Assembly: GCA_029946125.1 (NCBI GenBank)
Contig: JAQSDX010000028.1
Coordinates: forward strand, 1-47,101
Length of the DNA stretch: 47,101 nt
Reading direction: 5' to 3'
Source: Candidatus Methylobacter titanis
GTDB lineage: Bacteria; Pseudomonadota; Gammaproteobacteria; Methylococcales; Methylomonadaceae
The position numbers and the translations under genes are program-made. Every line of letters begins with the position of its first letter. The stretch's first letter is position 1. The notes under the pieces are model-generated. The model worked only from the letters and a program-made list of their open reading frames with translations, was not told where the DNA came from and did not search any database. Positions 35,727 through 42,712 of this stretch are shown piece after piece.

Positions 35727-37619
35727 TTACGCTATATCCGCCAAATTGCCCTTGGTTTCCAGCCACACTTTCCGGTCTTGCGAACGTTTTTTAGCCAGCA
35801 ACAAATCCAGCTGACCGCTGGTGTCATCATTTTCCTCAACCGTTAACTGCACCAGTCTGCGGGTGTCCGGATTCATCGTGGTTTCCCTCAGCTGGCTGGG
35901 GTTCATCTCGCCCAGGCCTTTAAAGCGTTGGACATTGATTTGGCCTTTGAGTTTTTCGGCGGCAATGCGATCCAGCACGCCGAGTCTTTCGGCTTCATCC
36001 AGCGCATAAAACACCCGCTTGCCGACATCGATACGATATAACGGCGGCATCGCGACAAAGACGTGACCGGCAACAACCAGCGCATTGAAATGCTGATAAA
36101 ACAACGCGCAGATCAGGGTCGCAATATGGTTGCCGTCGGAATCGGCATCGGCCAGGATACACACCTTGCCGTAGCGCAGGTTCTGCAAATCGCTGGAACC
36201 CGGCTCTATGCCTAAGGCCACCGCAATATCGTGGACTTCCTGCGACGCCATCACCTGAGCGGACTCCACTTCCCAGGTATTTAAAATCTTGCCGCGTAAC
36301 GGCATAATCGCCTGAAAATCACGCTCCCGCGCCTGTTTGGCCGAACCGCCGGCAGAATCCCCTTCGACCAGGAACAACTCAGTTCGGGATAAGTCCTGCG
36401 CCGAACAGTCGGCCAATTTTCCCGGCAATGCGGGGCCTGAGGTGACTTTTTTGCGAATGATTTTTTTATTGGAGCGCAGCCGCTTTTGCGCGCTGGAAAT
36501 GATGATTTCGGCTATTTTCTCGCCTTCGGCAGGATTCTGATTTAACCACAGACTGAAGCCGTCTTTAGCGACGCCGGACACAAAAGCCACGCATTCGCGG
36601 GAGCTGAGTCGCTCCTTGGTTTGCCCTGAAAACTGGGGATCTTCCAATTTTACCGACAGCACAAAATGGCAGTTTTCCCAGACATCTTCCGGGGCGACTT
36701 TAACGCCGCGCGGCAGGATATTTCGGATGTCACAAAACTCGCGCATCGCTTCGGTCAGACCTGCCCTCAAACCGTTGACGTGGGTTCCGCCTTGCGCAGT
36801 TGGTACCAGGTTAACGTAACTTTCGGCCAGCACTTCCGCAGGATTTTCAATCGCCCAGACGATGCCCCATTCAACCGCTTCATGGTTAGCAGCCATGTTG
36901 CCCATAAAAGGCTGCTCCGGACTATAGTCAATATCGCCGATGCGGTCGAGCAAATATTCCTTGAGACCATCCTGATAACACCAGAAATACTCTTCATCGG
37001 TTTGATCGACTTTCAACGATATTTTCAAGCCCGGACATAAAACCGCCTTGGCGCGCAACACATGTTTAAGCTTTAAAACCGATATTTTATTGGAATCGAA
37101 ATATTTTTCATTCGGCCAAAACCGGATAGACGTTCCGGTATTATTTTTGCCGACTGTTCCGGTCTCCGCCAATTCAGTTTGTTTTTCGCCATCGGCATAG
37201 TCCATTCGATAAATCTTGCCATTCCTTTTGACTTCTATTTCCAGTTTTGCCGACAATGCATTAACGACAGAGACGCCCACCCCATGCAAACCGCCGGAAA
37301 ACTGGTAATTCTTATTGGAAAACTTGCCGCCCGCATGCAGCTGGGTCAAAATCACCTCGACGCCAGGAATGCCTTGTTCGGGATGTATATCGACAGGCAT
37401 ACCCCGGCCATTATCAGTGACCTGCACCGAGCCGTCTTTATACAAGACCACATCGATGGACGTAGCATGACCGGCCATTGCCTCATCGACACTGTTATCA
37501 ACGACTTCCTGCACCAAATGGTTAGGTCGGGTAGTGTCCGTGTACATGCCGGGGCGCTTTCTCACCGGTTCCAGTCCGCTTAAAACTTCAATGGCCGACG
37601 CGTTATATTCGTTACTCAT
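35727..37619 (-). CDS. parE: DNA topoisomerase IV subunit B
   Basis: ParE is the ATPase subunit of topoisomerase IV, which decatenates daughter chromosomes. From the ATG at 37619 it has 630 residues, the length of E. coli ParE; the lack of the large GyrB insert separates it from GyrB. The GHKL ATP site shows as VQEVVDNSVDEAMAGH, VTDNGRGMPVDIHPEQGIPG and GGLHGVGVSVVNALS; the Toprim domain contains LFLVEGDSAGGSAKQARER and ILADADSDGNHI, and a conserved C-terminus RFKGLGEMNPSQLRETTMNP. GGGAA lies 5 bases upstream of the ATG; a TTG at 37628 is less likely. Divergent from xseB. parC is not in the window. Confidence 0.95.
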   Translation of the reverse strand: MSNEYNASAIEVLSGLEPVRKRPGMYTDTTRPNHLVQEVVDNSVDEAMAGHATSIDVVLYKDGSVQVTDNGRGMPVDIHPEQGIPGVEVILTQLHAGGKFSNKNYQFSGGLHGVGVSVVNALSAKLEIEVKRNGKIYRMDYADGEKQTELAETGTVGKNNTGTSIRFWPNEKYFDSNKISVLKLKHVLRAKAVLCPGLKISLKVDQTDEEYFWCYQDGLKEYLLDRIGDIDYSPEQPFMGNMAANHEAVEWGIVWAIENPAEVLAESYVNLVPTAQGGTHVNGLRAGLTEAMREFCDIRNILPRGVKVAPEDVWENCHFVLSVKLEDPQFSGQTKERLSSRECVAFVSGVAKDGFSLWLNQNPAEGEKIAEIIISSAQKRLRSNKKIIRKKVTSGPALPGKLADCSAQDLSRTELFLVEGDSAGGSAKQARERDFQAIMPLRGKILNTWEVESAQVMASQEVHDIAVALGIEPGSSDLQNLRYGKVCILADADSDGNHIATLICALFYQHFNALVVAGHVFVAMPPLYRIDVGKRVFYALDEAERLGVLDRIAAEKLKGQINVQRFKGLGEMNPSQLRETTMNPDTRRLVQLTVEENDDTSGQLDLLLAKKRSQDRKVWLETKGNLADIA

Positions 37620-37666
37620 ACTTCCCAATCACTCACAATTCAATTTCATATATAATACGGAGGCGC

Positions 37667-37709
37667 AAGGTACCAGGTACAAGGCGAAAAACCTTGCACC
37701 TTGTACCTT
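37667..37709. repeat. 18-bp inverted repeat between parE and xseB
   Basis: AAGGTACCAGGTACAAGG (37667-37684) and CCTTGCACCTTGTACCTT (37692-37709), 16 of 18 paired, loop CGAAAAA. It lies in the divergent promoter region, so it would be in the 5' leader of xseB or act at DNA level. It resembles widely scattered AGGTACAAGGTGCAAGG repeats. Confidence 0.6.
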
Positions 37710-37755
37710 TAACCTCGCATCTTTACTATCGTATCATTAAAAATATTTTTATCTC

Positions 37756-37989
37756 ATGCCGAAAAAGAAAACCACGACTTTATTTGAAGACTCCCTCGTT
37801 GAACTTGAACAATTGGTTAACCAGCTTGAACAAGGCGAACTTTCGCTGGAAGAATCATTAAAGTCATTTGAACGCGGGGTTAACCTGACCCGGACCTGCC
37901 AAAAAGCCCTGCAGGAAGCAGAGCAGAAAGTTCAAATTCTACTTGAAAAAAACGGCACTCAAACCCTGGAGCCATTTACCGATGAGTAA
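37756..37989 (+). CDS. xseB: Exodeoxyribonuclease VII small subunit
   Basis: A 77-residue helical protein that multiplies around XseA to form exonuclease VII, which degrades single-stranded DNA. The family pattern is complete: [40 protein letters not shown] and [18 protein letters not shown]. Its stop codon overlaps the ispA start by 8 bases, the usual xseB-ispA linkage. xseA is not in the window. Confidence 0.93.
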   Translation: MPKKKTTTLFEDSLVELEQLVNQLEQGELSLEESLKSFERGVNLTRTCQKALQEAEQKVQILLEKNGTQTLEPFTDE

Positions 37990-38878
37990 TGCGTTAAAAG
38001 ACTATCTTGATTTTTGTCAAACCCGCGTGGAAAAAGCTTTAGAGGCTCGTCTTCCCAGTGCAACCATACTGCCGCAAAAGCTGCATCGCGCGATGCGCTA
38101 CAGCGTGCTGGATGGCGGCAAACGCATGCGCCCCATGCTGACCTATTGCACCGGAAAAACGCTGGGCATTGCCCCGGAAGCATTGGACGGCCCGGCTTGC
38201 GCTGTCGAATTCATCCACGTTTATTCGTTGATTCATGACGATCTTCCGGCGATGGACGATGATGATCTCAGACGCGGAAAAGCCACCTGCCATATCGCTT
38301 TTGATGAAGCCACCGCTATTTTGACCGGCGATGCGCTGCAAGCTTTGGCTTTTGAAATACTGGCCAATGATCCCAGCATCACTGCAACTGCTGAAGGCCG
38401 TTTGAAAATGATTGCCGCTTTAACCAAAGCCAGCGGCTCCCAGGGCATGGTAGGCGGTCAAGCCATCGATCTGGAATCCGTAGGAACCAGCTTGACGCTG
38501 CCTGAACTTGAAAACATGCATATCCACAAAACCGGCGCGTTGATTCGCGCCAGCGTCAACATGGCTACGCTGGCGAAAGCCGATATAGATCCCAATATTG
38601 CCAAAAAACTGGACAACTATGCCAAATGCATAGGTCTGTCGTTTCAGGTTAAGGATGATATTCTCGACGAAGAAAGCGATACCGCAACCTTGGGCAAAAC
38701 CCAGGGCAAAGATCAGGATAACAACAAACCCACCTACCCTGCCCTGTTGGGTCTGGCCGGGGCCAAACAAAAAGCGCAGGAACTGCATGAGCAAGCACTG
38801 GAAAACCTGAGTATTTTCGGCAGCGAAGCTGATTTATTGCGCGATTTATCGCTTTATATTATTCAGCGGGATCACTAG
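37982..38878 (+). CDS. ispA: Farnesyl diphosphate synthase
   Basis: IspA condenses two isopentenyl diphosphates onto dimethylallyl diphosphate. From ATG 37982 it has 298 residues, against 299 in E. coli; a longer frame from 37943 lies inside xseB and is rejected. Motifs: [14 protein letters not shown], first aspartate-rich motif [31 protein letters not shown] and second aspartate-rich motif [20 protein letters not shown]. The aromatic/chain-length region before the first motif ([11 protein letters not shown]) is that of short-chain bacterial synthases. dxs, which often follows, is absent: the next plus-strand sequence is non-coding. Confidence 0.95.
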   Translation: MSNALKDYLDFCQTRVEKALEARLPSATILPQKLHRAMRYSVLDGGKRMRPMLTYCTGKTLGIAPEALDGPACAVEFIHVYSLIHDDLPAMDDDDLRRGKATCHIAFDEATAILTGDALQALAFEILANDPSITATAEGRLKMIAALTKASGSQGMVGGQAIDLESVGTSLTLPELENMHIHKTGALIRASVNMATLAKADIDPNIAKKLDNYAKCIGLSFQVKDDILDEESDTATLGKTQGKDQDNNKPTYPALLGLAGAKQKAQELHEQALENLSIFGSEADLLRDLSLYIIQRDH

Positions 38879-38988
38879 GAGGCTATCCGAAAACCATAGG
38901 ATTAATTGAAATCTCTTCTTCACCACAATACCGAGCAGCTGAATGATTTCTTTAAGGATTGAGTGGTGGCGTTGAATGCACATCAAAC

Positions 38989-39018
38989 AACACAAATCTG
39001 TCGAAGCAGATTTGTGTT
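38989..39018. terminator. Hairpin between convergent ispA and HD-GYP genes
   Basis: AACACAAATCTG and CAGATTTGTGTT form a perfect 12-bp stem with a 6-base loop TCGAAG. On the minus strand it is followed by the T-rich TTGTTTG, so it is the likely end of the HD-GYP gene; on the plus strand it may also stop ispA transcripts. Confidence 0.6.
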
Positions 39019-39049
39019 TAAGTGCATAGCAGAATAAACCTTAGATAAA

Positions 39050-39985
39050 TTATTTAACGTCCAGGCAAATTTTAATAATAAGATTGTTACCGTAATTTTT
39101 TGCTAATTTAGTGACGTTATCAATTATTGATTGATCCACTACACAATTTCTAATATAAAGCTGTCCCCCAAAATAGATTCTATCCACTTTCATACCGACT
39201 TTCAGTTGTGGCAATGCAATTTCAACAATCGAAATGGGTTTTATATGTTTATTTTGGCTATTCATGACAAAACCTTTACGCCATCGTTCTGTAGCCACAG
39301 CGAGCAGTTTCGATTTAGCCAGTGCCTCTTTGAGCTCCTCAACAGTTGCACCTTTGAGTACATTAGCAAAAATATCGACAATATCAGGGTCATAACAACT
39401 TTCTTTCCGAATCATTAATTGACTGAGTGCAGCGTCAGCGTACATGACCTTACCGGTCATTGAACCCTCAAGATACTCGATATAGTCACTGACCACACTG
39501 AGAATACGCGATCCTAATGGAATGTTTTGTTGTTCCAAACCATCGGGAAAGCCTTGACCATTATAATGTTCATATTGATGCCGGATTAAAGTAGTCGCCC
39601 CTGCAAACTGTGTCAAACCAAGCAATAAAACTTCACTTTCAACTGAATGACCTAAATAGCGGTATTTGTCGACAACAGACATTGAATAGAAAGGTTTAGT
39701 CAGTAATTTATCCGGCAAAGTTATCTTACCGATTTGCATCAGGAATGCGGCATAAAAAATATCTTTCTTCTCTTCTGAGCTCATATCCAAGGCACAGGAA
39801 ATCAGCAAGGCTTTTTCAGCGATATATTTTGACCGGCCGCTTTTAATACCTGGGTGCGTTTCGACAATACGTGAGAGTGCCCTGACGAAATCAATATCTT
39901 GTTTTTTTATACGCTCATCGGCATGCTCAAGAGACTGGATCGTAGCCTTAAACCGTTCAATATACTTCTCAACTTTATTTTCCAT
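39050..39985 (-). CDS. Degenerate HD-GYP domain protein
   Basis: A 311-residue protein, HD-GYP-like by its second half. The metal-binding HD pair of the usual HDIGK is replaced by MQ (AAFLMQIGKITLPDKLL, about 79-95), while GK and the LPD follow as usual. LGHSVESEVLLL retains one histidine. The GYP segment reads RHQYEHYNGQGFPDGLEQQN (about 135-154), where the canonical HHE becomes QYE, D becomes N and the Y of GYP becomes F. Such loss of most metal ligands suggests it no longer cleaves cyclic-di-GMP and may be a receptor or adaptor. There is no receiver or membrane segment. It stands alone with a hairpin after its stop. Confidence 0.72.
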   Translation of the reverse strand: MENKVEKYIERFKATIQSLEHADERIKKQDIDFVRALSRIVETHPGIKSGRSKYIAEKALLISCALDMSSEEKKDIFYAAFLMQIGKITLPDKLLTKPFYSMSVVDKYRYLGHSVESEVLLLGLTQFAGATTLIRHQYEHYNGQGFPDGLEQQNIPLGSRILSVVSDYIEYLEGSMTGKVMYADAALSQLMIRKESCYDPDIVDIFANVLKGATVEELKEALAKSKLLAVATERWRKGFVMNSQNKHIKPISIVEIALPQLKVGMKVDRIYFGGQLYIRNCVVDQSIIDNVTKLAKNYGNNLIIKICLDVK

Positions 39986-40249
39986 TTGTTTATTTTGTTT
40001 GATGATTCATTGATGACAACTCATATCAGATTCACAATACCATGAACTCCGCAAGTTCCATCCAGGCTAAGCGCTACGGTTGTTTACAATGCATTTGTGA
40101 CCACGAATCGAGGCGCAACGGACTTTGACTGCATTCCACGTAGCACGTGGGAATGCGACAAACCGGATAGGAACACATTGTTGTTGTCAACAAGGCAAAA
40201 TACAAGACCTGGAATCTTTTTACATTTTCTAAAGCGCCCAGCGATAAAG
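39986..40249. other. Non-coding gap with a palindromic hairpin
   Basis: 264 bases between the HD-GYP and CAP genes. A stem GCATTCCACG (40131-40140) and CGTGGGAATGC (40146-40156) with one bulge and a 5-base loop resembles widespread GCATTCCCACG-type intergenic repeats. It may end the CAP gene transcript. The surrounding sequence holds nothing else I recognise. Confidence 0.5.
40131..40156. repeat. GCATTCC-type intergenic hairpin
   Basis: Ten paired bases plus a one-base bulge around loop TAGCA. Located about 90 bases beyond the stop of the CAP-domain gene. Similar in type to GCATTCCCACG repeats scattered in many gammaproteobacteria. Confidence 0.5.
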
Positions 40250-40822
40250 TTAAAACATATTTTCCGTGACATAAATTTCGGATCCGGAAATAGCGACCCC
40301 AATGCCTTGTTGGTCATATTTCGGCGACAGGATATTTTTTCGATGCGGCGGACTTTCCATCCAACCCTGCACGGTCGATTGCACAATTTCTTCCTGAGTT
40401 TTCCAAAGATATTCTTTTTTTACCATGACCCCATTTTGTGTCGTCGTAACGACCTTATCGTAAAGATGATTCATAAATATATTTTCACTCGGACCGATTG
40501 CCCAAGCATTAGGGGCGTATTGCTTTTTCTTGTTCCATCCCAGATTTTTAGCTCGCTCGACGGGATCTTCCCCCTGCAAATTCGTGTGACTAAAAAAATG
40601 ATAGCTCGCCATGTCGCTGCTATGCTTGCGGGCGATGTCGGCGAGTTGCTCATCCCTATCCAATTGGGATAATCCGTGATTTTGTCGCACCCGGTTTATT
40701 TGTTGATGAATTTGGCGTTCAAGATCAGCAGCCGTTATCTCCGGCGGCGCGCCAGCATCGGCGACTCCCGGATAATGAGCAAGGCCGAGGCAAAAAATGA
40801 GCATGGATAAAATTCGTTTCAT
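40250..40822 (-). CDS. Secreted CAP (SCP/PR-1) domain protein
   Basis: A 190-residue exported protein: signal peptide MKRILSMLIFCLGLAHYPGV, cleaved near VADA-GAPP. The CAP domain follows (about 35-190): QIHQQINRVRQNHGLSQLDR, LADIARKHSSDMASYHFFSH, the SHTN and SENIF motifs (IGPSENIFMN) and a GWMESPPHRKNIL motif with catalytic-pocket-type histidine and glutamate, then GIGVAISGSEIYVTENMF. Bacterial CAP proteins are secreted; enzymatic function is unsettled, with lipid or calcium binding suggested. I start it at 40822, the beginning of the signal peptide. The frame is open to 40933 but adds 37 residues, a Met-Arg-rich stretch unlike a protein start. Confidence 0.85.
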   Translation of the reverse strand: MKRILSMLIFCLGLAHYPGVADAGAPPEITAADLERQIHQQINRVRQNHGLSQLDRDEQLADIARKHSSDMASYHFFSHTNLQGEDPVERAKNLGWNKKKQYAPNAWAIGPSENIFMNHLYDKVVTTTQNGVMVKKEYLWKTQEEIVQSTVQGWMESPPHRKNILSPKYDQQGIGVAISGSEIYVTENMF

Positions 40823-40902
40823 AATGTTGATACAGGAATAGTGGTGTAAATAAGGAACAACGTAGCGAGGCATTCGGTATTTGAAAAAAAGCAAAAAAGT
40901 TC

Positions 40903-40935
40903 GTAGGATGCGGTGAGGTACGAACCGCATCAATC
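40903..40935. repeat. REP sequence A, at the RAYT stop codon
   Basis: GTAGGATGCGGTGAGGTACG and on to 40935, with arms GATGCGGT (40907-40914) and ACCGCATC (40924-40931). It ends about four bases from the RAYT stop at 40939. Confidence 0.8.
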
Positions 40936-40938
40936 GCG

Positions 40939-41472
40939 TTATTCACCGGTCGAAACATTCGATAGATCAATGTTTCCACACCAATGTTTTTGATAGATTC
41001 CTCGTTTAAGGTAAGCATGAAAACTGGAGTGAGGCCAATCCGCTGCTTGCCGAACCCAACCATGTTTCACCGGATTCCAATGGATATAATCGATATGGCG
41101 ATGAAAATCGGCTTCGTCTCGAATCTGGTGTTCCCAAAAGCGGCGTTGCCACAACCCACGCTCTCCTCGTTTTTGTCGGCTTTGTGAAATTCGTTCCCCC
41201 TTTTCGATAGTGCGAGAGAAGGTTGCTTTAATGAGACCCCATCGTACAGAAAAATCGGTATCATTTGGCGGCAAAGTCCATATGCAATGCAGATGGTCCG
41301 GCAAAATCACCACCGCATCAATTCTAAACGGATGTCGGGTTTTAACCGTCTCAAAAGCGTTACGCAGACAATCGATATTTTCCACCAAAAGCCGATTTCC
41401 TTTTCGTTCAGCCAAGTTTACGGTGAAAAACCATGTAGCTCCTGGCATATAAATGCGACGGTAATTAGTCAT
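40939..41472 (-). CDS. REP-associated tyrosine transposase (RAYT)
   Basis: A 177-residue Y1 HUH transposase of the IS200-related RAYT group, domesticated enzymes that recognise and cut REP palindromes. The family opening YRRIYMPGATWFFTVNLAER is exact in style. The HUH metal motif is LPDHLHCIWTLP, and the catalytic tyrosine region is HIDYIHWNPVKHGWV, with WPHSSFHAYLKRGIY closing. No partner gene exists; the substrates should be REPs lying on both sides at 40903-40935, 41573-41585, 41621-41655 and 41672-41700. Confidence 0.92.
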   Translation of the reverse strand: MTNYRRIYMPGATWFFTVNLAERKGNRLLVENIDCLRNAFETVKTRHPFRIDAVVILPDHLHCIWTLPPNDTDFSVRWGLIKATFSRTIEKGERISQSRQKRGERGLWQRRFWEHQIRDEADFHRHIDYIHWNPVKHGWVRQAADWPHSSFHAYLKRGIYQKHWCGNIDLSNVSTGE

Positions 41473-41511
41473 TGTTCATCTTCAAAGGCGAGGAATTATT
41501 TACGTGAATTA

Positions 41512-41585
41512 TGCGGTTTGTACCTCGGCAATAGCTCCCTGCATTGCTCTACCGCCTGCATCCATGCAGTCGTCACCGCATCCTA
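41512..41585. repeat. REP sequence B, interrupted
   Basis: TATGCGGTTTGTACCTC at 41508-41525 looks like one half and TCACCGCATCCTA (41573-41585) the other half of a reversed REP, with about 45 foreign bases between them. The insert contains the palindrome CTGCATCCATGCAG (41556-41569). Confidence 0.5.
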
Positions 41586-41620
41586 AAAATTTTCTCATTA
41601 AAACATTATATGGCAAGACA

Positions 41621-41700
41621 GTAGGATGTGGTGAACGCAGTGAACCGCATCAATCGAGGAACTACGCGAACGGTGCGGTTCGTTCCTCACCGCACCCTAC
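41621..41700. repeat. REP pair C and D in inverted orientation (BIME)
   Basis: C, 41621-41655, begins GTAGGATGTGGTGAACGCAG and ends CCGCATCAATC; D, 41672-41700, is the opposite orientation, ending CACCGCACCCTAC. They form a bacterial interspersed mosaic element between the RAYT and nuclease genes, typical of RAYT activity. Confidence 0.78.
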
Positions 41701-41708
41701 GGCCCTTT

Positions 41709-42539
41709 TTATATCTTCTGATTGAAATGAGCGTGTTGAGAGACATTGTGTTTTTCATATATTTTCTTTAGTTCTTCAACAGGTATCGCCGGCTTTTTCT
41801 GATGTGCCATTGCGTGGCAGTTTGGACAAAGCGGTATAAGATCTCTTAATGGGTCAACTTCATGTACATGGGATTTAGTAGAAATATCTACTCTATGATG
41901 TACATGGATATATTCTTTTCCTATATCTCCATATTTATTTTTGAATTCTATGCCACAAACAAAACATTTAGCGCCAAAATGTTCAATACACTTTTGACGC
42001 GCAAATGGGTTTCTTTCAATGGCTGTTGAGGTTACAGAAAACCGAGAGCCTTCTTTGTATATTGCTTCTTCTGCTTTTTCAGATTTTGTGCAGGCGGCAA
42101 GTGTCCAACGAATATTCTGTCCAGGAGCAACCGCTGAACCAGAACTATTCCATAAGCTCTCAGGATTTATGCTCGTTAAACAAGCAGACCTTTGGTGAGC
42201 ATAACCATTGATTTCACCACTTTCTTGTTCAAATATGTACGGACCAGTGACCTCAAAAACGCAAACTCTTTTACCGTTTGCATTTACTATAACTAAGTCT
42301 CCTTCCCTCATTTTATTGTAAATATTCCAAAGGCTCGGACCACCTAAGTGTGCATTATCTATATGTGGGTATGATTTTTTAATTAATGAAGAAATTTCTG
42401 ATTGGTTGGATATATTTAATTTACTTAAATTTCCTATTTTACTCCAGCCTATTGCAATGCGATTTGATCGCTTCATTTCATCTATTGCCTCATCAGCTTC
42501 TTCGTGATCGTGATGTGCAATTAACCGCCATATATTCAT
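41709..42539 (-). CDS. PUA/EVE-like plus HNH nuclease, possible modification-dependent restriction enzyme
   Basis: A 276-residue two-part protein. The N-terminal 150 residues (MNIWRLIAHHDHEEADEAI, RIAIGWSKIGNLSK, MREGDLVIVNANGKRVCVFE) look like the EVE/PUA-type base-reading domain found in type IV restriction systems. The C-terminal part is a classical HNH nuclease: CFVCGI (Cys192, Cys195), IHVHHRVDIS (His214, His215), VDPLRDLIPLCPNCHAMAHQ (Cys238, Cys241). The pairing suggests cutting of DNA with modified bases, for phage defence. The gene is visibly more AT-rich than its neighbours, which with the adjacent RAYT/REP region implies transfer. A plain HNH protein with an unrelated N-domain is possible. 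Confidence 0.78.
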   Translation of the reverse strand: MNIWRLIAHHDHEEADEAIDEMKRSNRIAIGWSKIGNLSKLNISNQSEISSLIKKSYPHIDNAHLGGPSLWNIYNKMREGDLVIVNANGKRVCVFEVTGPYIFEQESGEINGYAHQRSACLTSINPESLWNSSGSAVAPGQNIRWTLAACTKSEKAEEAIYKEGSRFSVTSTAIERNPFARQKCIEHFGAKCFVCGIEFKNKYGDIGKEYIHVHHRVDISTKSHVHEVDPLRDLIPLCPNCHAMAHQKKPAIPVEELKKIYEKHNVSQHAHFNQKI

Positions 42540-42712
42540 AACTAATTCCTAATAATACCTAATGTGAAATATACGACATCGATTGCCTTACAAAAAATCT
42601 AATTCGTCGTATATTCTTCATGAATTCATCCAATCGATTGTTTTTATTGGGTCGCGTATAAACCTAAAGAGACGTGACGCACAAACAAATACGGCACTCA
42701 AGCCGTTATAAA

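Noticed and set aside
37943-37981. Upstream start for ispA
   Set aside because: Lies inside xseB in another frame; the ATG at 37982 gives the family length and normal overlap.
40097-40672. 191-codon plus-strand frame
   Set aside because: Overlaps the CAP-domain gene on the other strand, which has a signal peptide and full domain; this frame has neither.
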